From Cyclobacteriaceae bacterium (GTDB lineage Bacteria; Bacteroidota; Bacteroidia; Cytophagales; Cyclobacteriaceae), in NCBI GenBank assembly GCA_016787755.1, contig JAEUUA010000023.1, forward strand, positions 236,613-300,612: a stretch of DNA of 64,000 nt, written 5' to 3'. A program made the position numbers and the translations under genes. This document shows positions 34,286 through 43,340 of the stretch, piece after piece (the first letter of the stretch is position 1; each line of letters begins with the position of its first letter). The notes under the pieces are model-generated. The model was not told the origin of the DNA. It saw nothing but the letters and a program-made list of their open reading frames with translations, and made no database searches.

Positions 34286-34876
34286 ATGACTTTTAATCAG
34301 AAAGAAATAAATCAGTTGATGCGTTCCCGCAGATCGATATTCCCCAAAGATTATAGTGGTGAGCCAGTGCCAGAAGCAGTCATTAATCAAATGCTGGAGA
34401 ATGCAAACTGGGCACCTACCCATAAGTTTACAGAACCCTGGCGCTTTATGGTGTTTTCCGGAGCCGGATTAAAAACCCTTGCTGCCTTTCAAAGCGAATG
34501 CTATAAACAAGTAACGATTGCCGATGGCACCTTTCGGGAAGACCGCTACCTCGGATTACAAGTAAAACCCTTGGAGGCCAGTCACATCATTGCCATTGGC
34601 ATGAAACGCGATGAAGGCAACCGTGTGCCGGAGTGGGAAGAACTGGGGGCCGTTTTCTGTGCCGTCCAAAATATGTATTTAACCGCCACTGCCTATGGTG
34701 TAGGTTGCTATTTAAGCACAGGGGGAGTGACCAATTTTGAAGAAGCCAAATCATTTTTCGGATTAGCTGCTAACGATAAACTCTGTGGATTTATGTTTGT
34801 TGGTATGCCCAAAGGGAATGTGCCTGCCGGAAGAAGAACTCCAATTGAAAAGAAAGTGAAATGGATTAACGAATAA
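34286..34876 (+). CDS. Nitroreductase family flavoprotein
   Basis: The 196-residue protein fits the FMN-dependent nitroreductase fold: MRSRRSIFPKDYSG (FMN phosphate-binding RRS), LENANWAPTHKFTEPWRFMVF (typical A-PTH/N-EPWRF motif), and CAVQNMYLTATAYGVGCYLSTG and FMFVGMPKGNVP at the C-terminus. The enzyme reduces nitro or quinone compounds with NAD(P)H; physiological substrate unknown. Divergent from the lipoprotein gene; followed 47 bp later by another lipoprotein gene. Confidence 0.92.
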   Translation: MTFNQKEINQLMRSRRSIFPKDYSGEPVPEAVINQMLENANWAPTHKFTEPWRFMVFSGAGLKTLAAFQSECYKQVTIADGTFREDRYLGLQVKPLEASHIIAIGMKRDEGNRVPEWEELGAVFCAVQNMYLTATAYGVGCYLSTGGVTNFEEAKSFFGLAANDKLCGFMFVGMPKGNVPAGRRTPIEKKVKWINE

Positions 34877-34923
34877 GAGATTAAATTTGATTTCGAATTT
34901 CAAAACTAAATTCATTATCACTC

Positions 34924-36246
34924 ATGGATAAATTGATGAAGCATTTTTTAGGCGGAGTAAATCTGATGTTATTCATACTGGCTGCTGCCTGTTCAGGGAA
35001 CAAAAACGCCAACCCCAATCCCTCTTTTACCCTAATTCCCACCGAAAAATTTTTATTCAACTCGTTTGTGGATTGCAACATGGCTGAAGTTTGGGTAGCC
35101 GATACCTTTCGAATCTTTCCGGGTAAATATGGTGAAGATACCCTGTGGGGATATTCTGACAACTTGCGTTTTGGAAATGGGGCCAATGCCGATGAAGCCT
35201 TTGCCAATAAGTTTGAAGAACTGGTTATGCCAGTCATGCCAAAAAATGTAAAGCCAACTGAGGACGGCTTGCATGGGGCCGTCTGGTTTGAAACCGTGTA
35301 TCAAGACACAAAAGATGCCTCCGGAAAAACGTTGTACGCGGTATATCACAACGAAAACTATCCACAGAATTTTCCTTACAATCAAACAACCGGTCAGGGA
35401 TATATTTACAAATACTGGCCACAGGGGTTGACCGGAGTTACCTCACCGGCAGCAGTATGTCGCATTGGTATTATGAAATCGGTTGATGGTGGATACAGTT
35501 GGGATAATCGTGGAATTTTTATCGAAGACCTGCAACCACGCATGATCTTGAAACCCCATAACACCTCCAATACCTTTGCCGGAGGTGTGGGTGATCCCTC
35601 CGCTGTGGCGAGTGGCGACTACTTGTATTTATTCTATGGCGAATATGGGTACCCTGTGGTGTATGACTCTGCTACTTACGATCCCGCTAAGGAATGGAGC
35701 GGCCAGTGCATTAGCGTAGCGCGAATAAAATTAGCAGACCTCGACAATCCTGTTGGGAAGGCAAAACGATGGGATGGAAAAGCATTCAATGCTGCCCCTG
35801 ATGGCGTTGGAGCGCCTGTTGCTTCGCTACAGATACCATTGGCAGAAGGAGGGGGTCCTGCATCCGCACCCGATAAACAATTTCATTGGGGTCCTTCCGT
35901 AAGCTGGAACACATATTTGAATTGTTGGGTGATGATGATGGGAAAAGTGGAAAGCTCCTCCTGGAAAGGAAGTAGTATTTATATCTCCTATAATTTTAAT
36001 AAAGAATTAGGTGAGGCTGATCATTCACAACAGTGGACTAAACCCGTGCGAGTATTAGATGTGCCTGAGCACACACTTTGGTATCCATCACTACAACCCA
36101 TGAATACACCAGAAGATATTGAGAACAAATATACCTGCGTGCGATTGGGTAAACGTGCCCGGCTATTTTTTAAAGATATGTTTACTAATGCAGAAGGCTT
36201 TCAGAGTGAATATAAATCAGAGTACATCATTGAGTTTGAAAAATAA
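34924..36246 (+). CDS. Exported lipoprotein, possible glycosidase-like beta propeller
   Basis: The 440-residue protein has a lipoprotein signal (FLGGVNLMLFILAAACSG; cysteine near residue 23). The rest is beta-rich, with propeller-like blades (KTLYAVYHNENYP, RIGIMKSVDGGYSWDNRGIFIED, GVGDPSAVASGDYLYLFYGEYG, HWGPSVSWNTYLNCWVMMMGKVE, SIYISYNFNKELG). The SxDGGxSW motif is an Asp-box-like element, and the GDPS and YLYLFYGE blades recall five-bladed glycoside hydrolase folds. I cannot assign a GH family. An ATG at 34936 is an alternative start. Confidence 0.7.
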   Translation: MDKLMKHFLGGVNLMLFILAAACSGNKNANPNPSFTLIPTEKFLFNSFVDCNMAEVWVADTFRIFPGKYGEDTLWGYSDNLRFGNGANADEAFANKFEELVMPVMPKNVKPTEDGLHGAVWFETVYQDTKDASGKTLYAVYHNENYPQNFPYNQTTGQGYIYKYWPQGLTGVTSPAAVCRIGIMKSVDGGYSWDNRGIFIEDLQPRMILKPHNTSNTFAGGVGDPSAVASGDYLYLFYGEYGYPVVYDSATYDPAKEWSGQCISVARIKLADLDNPVGKAKRWDGKAFNAAPDGVGAPVASLQIPLAEGGGPASAPDKQFHWGPSVSWNTYLNCWVMMMGKVESSSWKGSSIYISYNFNKELGEADHSQQWTKPVRVLDVPEHTLWYPSLQPMNTPEDIENKYTCVRLGKRARLFFKDMFTNAEGFQSEYKSEYIIEFEK

Positions 36247-36285
36247 CTCTGTGTTCTTTGCTAGTATTCTTTCCCCACAGAGAGT
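36244..36285. repeat. Degenerate CTCTGTGTTCT...ACAGAGAG repeat
   Basis: AACTCTGTGTTCTTTGC at 36244-36261 and CCCCACAGAGAG at 36274-36285 are arms of a decayed palindrome. A better copy of the same arms is at 51665-51729. It directly follows the stop codon at 36246. Confidence 0.55.
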
Positions 36286-36356
36286 CGCAGCGGTTTTATG
36301 TTTGTAAATATAAAGCGGATGTTTATTATTGAATTTGAAACTAAATTTTAATTCTC

Positions 36357-36391
36357 CCCCCTCTCCTTTGGAGAGGGGCTGGGGGTGAGGT
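36357..36391. repeat. Dispersed palindromic CTCTCC/GGAGAG repeat, copy 2
   Basis: CTCTCC-TTT-GGAGAG hairpin (36361-36375) followed by GGGCTGGGGGTGAGGT. It ends 1 bp before the ATG of the dehydratase gene, so its GGGGGTGAGG tail occupies the Shine-Dalgarno position. Related to the copy at 21015-21047. Confidence 0.78.
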
Positions 36392-36392
36392 T

Positions 36393-37346
36393 ATGAATAT
36401 CAACCGAACTACCATCGAACAAGCGCACGAACGCATTTCCCCTTACATCCATCGCACACCCGTGCTTACCAGCCAAAGTATAAACGAAGCTACGGGTTGT
36501 CAGGTATTTTTTAAATGCGAAAACTTTCAGAAGGTTGGGGCCTTTAAAGCGCGAGGCGCCATGAATGCAGCGTTGTCACTTACACCCGAACAACTTGCAA
36601 AAGGCATAGCCACTCACTCATCAGGCAATCATGCACAAGCGTTGGCTCGCGCTGCAAAAATTTTAGGGGTGAAGGCATATATCGTAATGCCACGCACGGC
36701 ACCCGAAATTAAAAAGCGCGGGGTGCGTGGGTACAGGGGCGAGATCTTTGAATGTGAGCCAACGCTTCAAGCGCGCGAGTCCACACTGGTGGAAGTGATA
36801 AAAAAAACAGGCGCCACTGAAATCCATCCCTTTAATAATTATGAAGTGATAGCAGGTCAGGCAACCGCGCCAGTAGAATTGTTTGAAGAAATAAAAAACC
36901 TGGATGTAATTTTGGTTCCGGTAGGTGGTGGCGGGTTACTCAGTGGCACAGCGCTCGCTGCTGCTTATTTCTCGCCCACAACAAAAGTAATTGCCGGTGA
37001 GCCTGAAGGATCGGATGATGCGTATCGCTCGATGAAGAGTGGTAAAATTGAACCCGCACAATCGCAATCAATTGCGGATGGATTGCTGACAACCTTAGGT
37101 AATAAAACATTTCCTATTATTCATGAATTGGTAAGTGAAGTGATCACGGCAAGCGATGCTCAAATCATTGATGCCATGCGGTTGGTATGGGAGCGAATGA
37201 AAATAATTATTGAGCCTTCCTGTGCGGTGCCGTTAGCATCCTTGCTAAAGGAAAAAGAAAGATTTAAAGATCAACGCGTGGGCATTATTCTATCGGGCGG
37301 TAATGTTGATTTAGAAAGAGCGTTGAAGTTGATGACAAATCAGTAA
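36393..37346 (+). CDS. Threonine/serine dehydratase family PLP enzyme
   Basis: The 317-residue fold-type II PLP enzyme has the lysine K52 in KVGAFKARGA, the substrate loop SSGNHAQA, the glycine-rich phosphate-binding loop PVGGGGLLSG and the SCAVPLA C-terminal serine motif. Length (no ACT regulatory domain) fits catabolic threonine/serine dehydratase or serine racemase-like enzymes rather than biosynthetic IlvA. The ATG is preceded by a repeat-derived GGGGTGAGG, which serves as an unusually strong ribosome-binding site here. The downstream membrane protein starts 10 bp after the stop. Confidence 0.92.
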   Translation: MNINRTTIEQAHERISPYIHRTPVLTSQSINEATGCQVFFKCENFQKVGAFKARGAMNAALSLTPEQLAKGIATHSSGNHAQALARAAKILGVKAYIVMPRTAPEIKKRGVRGYRGEIFECEPTLQARESTLVEVIKKTGATEIHPFNNYEVIAGQATAPVELFEEIKNLDVILVPVGGGGLLSGTALAAAYFSPTTKVIAGEPEGSDDAYRSMKSGKIEPAQSQSIADGLLTTLGNKTFPIIHELVSEVITASDAQIIDAMRLVWERMKIIIEPSCAVPLASLLKEKERFKDQRVGIILSGGNVDLERALKLMTNQ

Positions 37347-37356
37347 TTAATTTGTC

Positions 37357-37872
37357 ATGAGAATTGATTTTAAGGTATTGGTTCTATTGGCTATTTGCGT
37401 TGGGCTCTTTGCATTAAAAGTCTATTATTTTTTAAGTCAGCACTATCAAGCATGGACCATGGCCGGTAGAGATAACACATTCTTCAATCAAATGATAACA
37501 TTTGATTCCTGGGCTAGTTATGCTGAAATAGTAGTTTTTGCTTTTAGCGCAATTGGTGTGTTTATAAAAAATAAAGTAGGTTGGATTATGACTTCGTTCG
37601 GTCTTTATTCCTTCGCAACCGCCTATGCCGCTCTTCCAATGATGTTCTTATATAATGGCAAAACTAAACTCATTGGATATGAACTCATTATCATAATGAT
37701 AATATTTTCCTTACTCATTTTTATTTTCAAGTATCTCACTAATAATAGAGAAGTAAAGGCATACTATCGGTTAGAAGAATTGACTGTATCGCCCGTATAC
37801 AATCCGTTACTAATACTTGCCGGGATAGGTACTGGATTATTCATTGAAGTCGGTCGCTTTTATCTTACTTAA
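37357..37872 (+). CDS. Membrane protein of unknown function
   Basis: The 171-residue product has four predicted helices (about 5-27, 52-70, 76-97, 110-126) and a final one (about 147-163), no motif of a named family and no signal peptide. It begins 10 bp after the dehydratase stop, so the two are probably co-transcribed. Function not recognised. Confidence 0.72.
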   Translation: MRIDFKVLVLLAICVGLFALKVYYFLSQHYQAWTMAGRDNTFFNQMITFDSWASYAEIVVFAFSAIGVFIKNKVGWIMTSFGLYSFATAYAALPMMFLYNGKTKLIGYELIIIMIIFSLLIFIFKYLTNNREVKAYYRLEELTVSPVYNPLLILAGIGTGLFIEVGRFYLT

Positions 37873-37995
37873 ATATAGCAAATCCTAAAAAGGCATATTA
37901 TCGGCACAATTTTCGTTAAACAACCGAAGGCAATCGGTGATAATCTCCATATCGACTTTTGTTTTTAGTACCTTGTTGCATCAAAACACCACACC

Positions 37996-38538
37996 ATGAA
38001 TAAATTAATACTCCCACTTCTGTTTGTTCTTACCACAACGATTACTGATGCACAGGTAATCGGAAAAATGTTTCCAGGCATGGAAGCTGAAACGGTGGAG
38101 GATAAAAAAGTAAACCTGCCTACCGATACAAAAGGAAAATACACCTTGCTGGGGCTGGCGTATTCCAAAAAATCGGAAGACGAACTGAACAGTTGGTTCG
38201 GGCCTGTATATAATAAGTTTATTAAAAAAGCCACCGGGCTAATGGCAGGCATGGGCTATGACGTAAATGTGTATTTCGTGCCCATGTTTACAGGTGTAAA
38301 TGCAGCCGCTACCGGCACCGCAAAAAAGAAAGCATTAAAAAATATCGATACCCAATTGTTACCCTACATCTTGTTTTACAAAGGCGAGTTAAAAACCTAC
38401 AAAGAAGCCCTCGATTTCGAGAAGCGCGATATTCCTTACTTTTTTGTGTTAGACAAAGAAGGGAAAATTGTGTACGCCACCTCCGGTGGTTTCACCGAAG
38501 ATAAGCTTGGTGAGGTAGAAGATTCTATTGAGGATTAG
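37996..38538 (+). CDS. Exported thioredoxin-fold-like protein without CxxC
   Basis: The 180-residue protein has a signal peptide (MNKLILPLLFVLTTTITDAQ) and a sequence compatible with a thioredoxin-like fold: VNLPTDTKGKYTLLGLAYSKKSEDELNSWF, NVYFVPMFTG and YFFVLDKEGKIVYATSGGFTEDKLGEVED. The redox CxxC is absent, as in ATP10-like or thioredoxin-like-fold proteins of Bacteroidota. A strong terminator follows at 38558-38594. Role unknown. Confidence 0.78.
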   Translation: MNKLILPLLFVLTTTITDAQVIGKMFPGMEAETVEDKKVNLPTDTKGKYTLLGLAYSKKSEDELNSWFGPVYNKFIKKATGLMAGMGYDVNVYFVPMFTGVNAAATGTAKKKALKNIDTQLLPYILFYKGELKTYKEALDFEKRDIPYFFVLDKEGKIVYATSGGFTEDKLGEVEDSIED

Positions 38539-38557
38539 CCATTGCGTTGATCTCTAT

Positions 38558-38594
38558 AAAAAGCCTCATTCTTATCAATAGAATGGGGCTTTTT
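38558..38594 (+). terminator. Rho-independent terminator
   Basis: AAAAAGCCTCATTCT (38558-38572) pairs with AGAATGGGGCTTTTT (38580-38594) with one G-T wobble and a 7-nt loop, ending in a T-run, 19 bp after the stop of the thioredoxin-like gene. The A-run on the left makes it potentially bidirectional. Confidence 0.85.
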
Positions 38595-38602
38595 GCTTGA
38601 TT

Positions 38603-39127
38603 ATGCTGAAACCAGTATCTTCATTAAAAAATATTATGGATAACCAGCAAGCAGGATTCGCCCAACTTTTAATGAAGACAATTTTACCTAAAGTTCAATT
38701 GATTGCTATTGGTATATGTGTTATCGGATTTGTTTTGCTTTTCATGAACAACACAGGAGCCGAAACCCTGCTAAGGGCTGGCTTATCAACCTTAGCGGGA
38801 TGCTATTTCCTATTGGGATTTGCTCCCCTGCCATCTTCACCTGATTCAAAACCCAACCTCTATTTACCCGTAGTTTACAAAGTGATTTACATTGCTCTGG
38901 CCGTTGCTGTTATTGGAATTTTATTTGTCTCTTTAAAATTAGAAGGTGCTGATACTATGTTATTGCTGGGGTGTGGAGTGTTAACGCTAGGTCTGTTAAT
39001 CTCGGCAATCATGGTTGTAATTAACCATGATAATTTAGGGGTGCTTAAAAAACCACTCCTTAATGGAATCGCTCTTCTGATGATTGGAGTATATTTCATA
39101 AACAAACTTTCCCTTATCTCCTTCTAA
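38603..39127 (+). CDS. Membrane protein of unknown function, first gene of PrsW-TMEM175 unit
   Basis: The 174-residue product from ATG 38603 (MLKPVSSLKNIMDNQQ; a later ATG at 38636 is possible) has five predicted helices (LIAIGICVIGFVLLFM, LLRAGLSTLAGCYFLLGF, VIYIALAVAVIGILFV, LLLGCGVLTLGLLISAIMVV, GIALLMIGVYFI). No family recognised. Its TAA overlaps the ATG of the PrsW gene by one base (TAATG), which implies translational coupling. Confidence 0.75.
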   Translation: MLKPVSSLKNIMDNQQAGFAQLLMKTILPKVQLIAIGICVIGFVLLFMNNTGAETLLRAGLSTLAGCYFLLGFAPLPSSPDSKPNLYLPVVYKVIYIALAVAVIGILFVSLKLEGADTMLLLGCGVLTLGLLISAIMVVINHDNLGVLKKPLLNGIALLMIGVYFINKLSLISF

Positions 39128-39885
39128 TGAGTGCGCTCATTCTTCTGGCTTTAGCTTTGGCGCCCGGTGTAGCCATTGGTGTTTACATCTATTTGAAAGA
39201 CAAACACGAACGCGAGCCCGTGGGATTGCTGATGCGAAGTTTTTTCTTTGGCGTGTTGAGCATATTCGTAACCTTGTTGATTAGTGCTGTCATTAATCAA
39301 TTCATTACCATCAATGAACAGGATGTAAGTGAACAAGCCGTTCACGCCTTTTTAATTGTAGCCCTGGTGGAAGAATTCAGCAAGTTCATTTTCATTCGGG
39401 GTATATTATACAACAACAAAAACTTTAACGAACCTTTTGATGGCATTGTGTATGCGGTAATGGTGGGCATGGGCTTCGCCACATTTGAAAATATCTTGTA
39501 TGTGTTTCAGGGAGGAATCGGCACGGCCATCATGCGGATGCTTACCGCTGTGCCCGCTCATGCAACATTTGCCGTTCTCATGGGTTACTATCTGGGTAAA
39601 GCTAAGTTCGAGCATAAAAAATCATACTACGCTTTTCATGCATTGGGTATTGCTACGCTCTTTCATGGTGCGTATGATTATTGTCTGTTTATTTCGTTTG
39701 TTCCCGGAATTGTGCTCGGTGCACTCGCATCGTTAATTATAGCAATCTGGCTTTCGCGAAAAGCCATTAAGATTCATCAACTTGCTTCCCCGTTTATTGT
39801 CACTGTCACAAATGAAGCTATAGTTGAAAATCTGTCACCCCAAACAAAAGATCCTATCCAATCTGACCATACTTATTTGAAATGA
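39127..39885 (+). CDS. PrsW family intramembrane metalloprotease
   Basis: PrsW-type proteases cut anti-sigma factors or other membrane substrates. The 252-residue protein has about eight helices and the family's catalytic elements: E82-E83-x-x-K86 in LVEEFSKF, GFATFENILY with E121, H145 in VPAHATFAVLMGYYLG and H180 in LFHGAYDY. Its start overlaps the previous gene (TAATG) and its stop overlaps the next gene by 4 bp (ATGA), so it is in the middle of a three-gene membrane operon. No sigma or anti-sigma gene is adjacent. Confidence 0.92.
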   Translation: MSALILLALALAPGVAIGVYIYLKDKHEREPVGLLMRSFFFGVLSIFVTLLISAVINQFITINEQDVSEQAVHAFLIVALVEEFSKFIFIRGILYNNKNFNEPFDGIVYAVMVGMGFATFENILYVFQGGIGTAIMRMLTAVPAHATFAVLMGYYLGKAKFEHKKSYYAFHALGIATLFHGAYDYCLFISFVPGIVLGALASLIIAIWLSRKAIKIHQLASPFIVTVTNEAIVENLSPQTKDPIQSDHTYLK

Positions 39886-40637
39886 TTAGAGAATCTATAA
39901 GGAAGAGTTACATCGGCATGAATAAGGAATTCCGCTTTCGCGGAGAGGAACCTGGCCGATTAGAAAATTTCAGTGATGCTGTTTTCGCATTGGCGATTAC
40001 TTTATTGTTGATTTCTACTACTCCTCCTTCCAATTTCGATCAGATCAAACGCTTTGCTTACGAACTCTTTCCCTTCTTAGCCTGCATTGCGCTAATTATG
40101 CTAATCTGGTACGAACACTTTATTATTTTCCTTCGCTATGGCTTGCGCAACAAAAAAATGATTTTACTCAATACGCTCTTTTTGGTGATTGTGTTATTCT
40201 ATGTATATCCATTAAAATTTCTAACCAAACTAATTATTCTGGGGCCTGTTGCTTATCTAATGAATGAGGAGCGTATTCTTGCCGAAATACAATCCATGAT
40301 CAGCGGTAAGGATATGGGCCAACTTATGATTATCTATGGGGTGGGTGCAATCGGAGTCTTTCTTGTTTTAATGTTGATGTATCGATATGCCTTGCAAAAA
40401 GCAGGAGAACTGGAGTTAAATGAAATTGAAATATTTGATACAAAAACCAGCATCCGAACAAACTTGCTGATGACAAGCGTGCCGGCTATCTCCGTTATTC
40501 TTGCACTAATTTTTATAAACAGTTGGCTCGCAGGTCCAATCTCTGGCTTTGCCTATTTTCTCTATACTCCTGTTATGTTTTTACATAGTCGAAATGTAGA
40601 TCGAAAAAGAAAAGAACTTCTTCAGGCCCTATCCTAA
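39882..40637 (+). CDS. TMEM175-family (DUF1211) potassium channel-like membrane protein
   Basis: The 251-residue product has six helices; the first contains the diagnostic FSDAVFALAIT (residues 30-40) that forms the selectivity filter in TMEM175 channels. In eukaryotes and bacteria the family conducts K+ or H+. Only one FSD repeat is seen, as in bacterial members that work as tetramers. Start overlaps the PrsW stop (ATGA). Stop TAA is directly adjacent to the convergent M14 peptidase stop. Confidence 0.88.
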   Translation: MIRESIRKSYIGMNKEFRFRGEEPGRLENFSDAVFALAITLLLISTTPPSNFDQIKRFAYELFPFLACIALIMLIWYEHFIIFLRYGLRNKKMILLNTLFLVIVLFYVYPLKFLTKLIILGPVAYLMNEERILAEIQSMISGKDMGQLMIIYGVGAIGVFLVLMLMYRYALQKAGELELNEIEIFDTKTSIRTNLLMTSVPAISVILALIFINSWLAGPISGFAYFLYTPVMFLHSRNVDRKRKELLQALS

Positions 40638-43211
40638 TTACTCCTGTTCGCCCATGTTAGGCGTACTAATATGCGAACCGAAAAACAAGGCATTGAAGAA
40701 AAGTTTGTTGGTGCCATTCCAATACCCTCTAAACGCAGGGTCATCAACAAACAAAATAGCCCGGCCTTTTCCCATATTACTAACCTGAAGGGAAACCGAG
40801 TTCTTTATCTTCTCCAGATTAGAAGGATGGATGTACCCACTCAGTAACGGCCTGGGTGTGTATTGAATGACGGTATTGAACTGATTTTTACTGGGCTCAA
40901 TAAACACCGTGTGATTGCGATACACTGGTAAATCGCGATTCGTAAATCCAAAGCCAAGCGGGTGTGTAATGTCTAACTTCCCTAAATAAATGGAACCGCC
41001 AATTGCGCGTGAGCCCTGATAATCGCCTGCGGTAACATAGTCCAATCGTTTTGCATCTTTCTTATCATCCGATTTAGTTAGTTGTTCGTTGATCAGCTTA
41101 TTGTTGATCGCCCACGTGATGGCAGACTTTTGCAAAATCAAGGTGCCTCCTTGATTTATCCAATTTTTGATTTTCTCCACCCCACTTTCACCAAGCATGC
41201 TGTAATTACCTGACACCAGAATTAATGTGTTGTAATCCGTGATTGTCAACTGATTAAATTGGCTCGTATTAACTTTCGTAATCGGCATTTTTAGTTTTGA
41301 ATCCAGTAAGTACCAAATCTGTCCGGCTTCTGTAGCCGACACGCCATCACCAATCAACATTGCTACTTTTGGGTTCTCTACGGTTCGGATATTACCGCTT
41401 CCCAGGTCAACGCCTTCCAAACTAAAGCCAGTATCAACCGAATAAACATCAATACCTGCTGTGCGCGAAGCTTCTTTTACAGCTGTGAATAATTCTTCTG
41501 AAGAAATATTTTGATCCGCTACCGGAATCATCAACGTTCCATAGCCAAAATTCTTCTTCATTCCATGTACCGTTGCCGCAAAAGGTTTGAATGCCGCTTT
41601 CACAAATACATTGTTAGACAGTAAATAGTACAACGCGCGTGAGGCACTGTATTCATTCCAATCAATCAGGTAAGCATAATTTGTTTTTACTATTGGCGCA
41701 GGACTTGAATTTAAATCGACTGCTTTTACTTTTTCCCCTTTTGTAATTTTTGTATTGGCAGTTACCGCATCATGTGGCATGCCGTAGGCTAACGCCATTG
41801 TCCACGTAGAGGCATCATAAAACACACTGTCGTGGAAAGAAGTAACTTTCTCGAACATACTGCGCACCATACGATACTGAGTTTGATCGGTAGAAACCAC
41901 AAAGGCTTTTCCTTTCTCATACTTGTTGGCACCAACTGTTAAATCGGCTCCAATCGGATAAGTCTCAATGCGATGCTTTAATAAAAGATCAGCAAACGCT
42001 TTCGTACGACTTTGATCTTTGCTGTCACCAAATACATAGGCTTTAATGGTTGATTTCTTTCCCTCATCTAGCGCTGACTTAAAATAATCTTGTTGATGCT
42101 TAAGTAACAACTCGCGATTGTCAACTCCGGCTTTCACGGTTGCCAAACTCGTGCGCACATGGTTGCGAATCGTAAAAGCAAACGTTACTACTTTGGTAGA
42201 ACTCTGCTGCGCATGGCCTCGTGAACTGGCCTGCTCAAATACAAGCCCCAGTCCGCCATGGATGTCCGGATAAGTTGATCCATAGCCCGGATATGAGTTG
42301 TCAAAGTTTTCCTTTGAGAAATAAAGTGAACCAATATCATCCAGCGCTTTAGAAAAATATTTCGCAAAGAGTGGATTCAACTGATCGTAGTTAGTGCGCG
42401 GCACCACAGGGTTTTCCGATCCATAAGGCTTGGTTGGTTCAAAGAAATTGGTGGCGTTGGTTCCCATCTCATGATAATCCGTACACACATTCGGCAACCA
42501 TTGATGAAAGAACTCAACTCTGTTTTTACTTTCAACATGCGCCAGTGGCAACCAATCGCGGTTAAGATCAAACCAATAATGATTGAACCGTCCACCGGGC
42601 CACACTTCATTGTGTTCACGATCCATTGGATCGGCAACCGGAGGAAATCCTTTATGCATGTTTGCCCAGTTGCTGTGACGGTCGCGGCCATCGGGATTAT
42701 AATTTGGATCGATGTGAATGACCGCATCTTTTAACGTCTTTGTTGCTTCATCACCTTGGGAGGCAATTAAATAATATGCGGTAAGCATCGCAGCTTCACT
42801 GCTACTCGGTTCATTACCATGCACATTATAGCCATGCGTAATAATCACCGGCATGTTTGCTATGTTGACAGATTGGGAAGGATCGGCCAGTTTTAAATGT
42901 TCCTTTCTGATTTCTTCGATTCGCGCATAGTTTTCAGGACTTGTGATGGTGAGTACCACTTGCGGTCTGCGTTCATTGGTATAGCCAATAATTTGAAAAT
43001 GTGCTTTTGGAGAAACTCTTGCCAACTCCTGAAAATAAGAAACAATCCGATCGTGGCGTGTGTGCCAATCGCCCACCGGGTAGCCCAAAAATTGCTCGGG
43101 CGAAGGAATGGCGGGATCAAAAGAAACCCCGGCAGGAAAGAAATAATTGTTTTGTGCTGAAGCTGAAAATAAATAAAGCACAAGCGCGAGAAGAGATAAA
43201 CACTTTTTCAT
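40638..43211 (-). CDS. Exported M14 family zinc carboxypeptidase
   Basis: The 857-residue protein has a signal peptide (MKKCLSLLALVLYLFSASAQ), an M14 catalytic domain with zinc ligands H131 and E134 in GYNVHGNEPSSSE, the third zinc histidine probably in DYHEMG, the NYNPDGRDRHSNW segment and a catalytic glutamate candidate in LVFEQASSRG. The C-terminal part (about 560-857) carries a glutamine-amidotransferase-like fold (VAMLIGDGVSATEAGQIWYLLDSKLK, TLILVSGNYSML, WINQGGTLILQKSA), typical of large Bacteroidota M14 proteins. It probably trims peptides in the periplasm or outside the cell. Confidence 0.9.
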   Translation of the reverse strand: MKKCLSLLALVLYLFSASAQNNYFFPAGVSFDPAIPSPEQFLGYPVGDWHTRHDRIVSYFQELARVSPKAHFQIIGYTNERRPQVVLTITSPENYARIEEIRKEHLKLADPSQSVNIANMPVIITHGYNVHGNEPSSSEAAMLTAYYLIASQGDEATKTLKDAVIHIDPNYNPDGRDRHSNWANMHKGFPPVADPMDREHNEVWPGGRFNHYWFDLNRDWLPLAHVESKNRVEFFHQWLPNVCTDYHEMGTNATNFFEPTKPYGSENPVVPRTNYDQLNPLFAKYFSKALDDIGSLYFSKENFDNSYPGYGSTYPDIHGGLGLVFEQASSRGHAQQSSTKVVTFAFTIRNHVRTSLATVKAGVDNRELLLKHQQDYFKSALDEGKKSTIKAYVFGDSKDQSRTKAFADLLLKHRIETYPIGADLTVGANKYEKGKAFVVSTDQTQYRMVRSMFEKVTSFHDSVFYDASTWTMALAYGMPHDAVTANTKITKGEKVKAVDLNSSPAPIVKTNYAYLIDWNEYSASRALYYLLSNNVFVKAAFKPFAATVHGMKKNFGYGTLMIPVADQNISSEELFTAVKEASRTAGIDVYSVDTGFSLEGVDLGSGNIRTVENPKVAMLIGDGVSATEAGQIWYLLDSKLKMPITKVNTSQFNQLTITDYNTLILVSGNYSMLGESGVEKIKNWINQGGTLILQKSAITWAINNKLINEQLTKSDDKKDAKRLDYVTAGDYQGSRAIGGSIYLGKLDITHPLGFGFTNRDLPVYRNHTVFIEPSKNQFNTVIQYTPRPLLSGYIHPSNLEKIKNSVSLQVSNMGKGRAILFVDDPAFRGYWNGTNKLFFNALFFGSHISTPNMGEQE

Positions 43212-43340
43212 GGAGCAGGTTTGAAAGGGAAAAGTTACCGATTCTCAACCCGCTGGAAAACGAAATGTGATGGAAGGTTTAAGCTGGGTAGATTTCCAAA
43301 GATCTTTATATATCTCAACTGAAGATGCAATCAGCTACTT

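Noticed and set aside
43001..43270. Plus-strand open frame at the start of the M14 peptidase
   Set aside because: Antisense to a clear signal peptide and catalytic domain.
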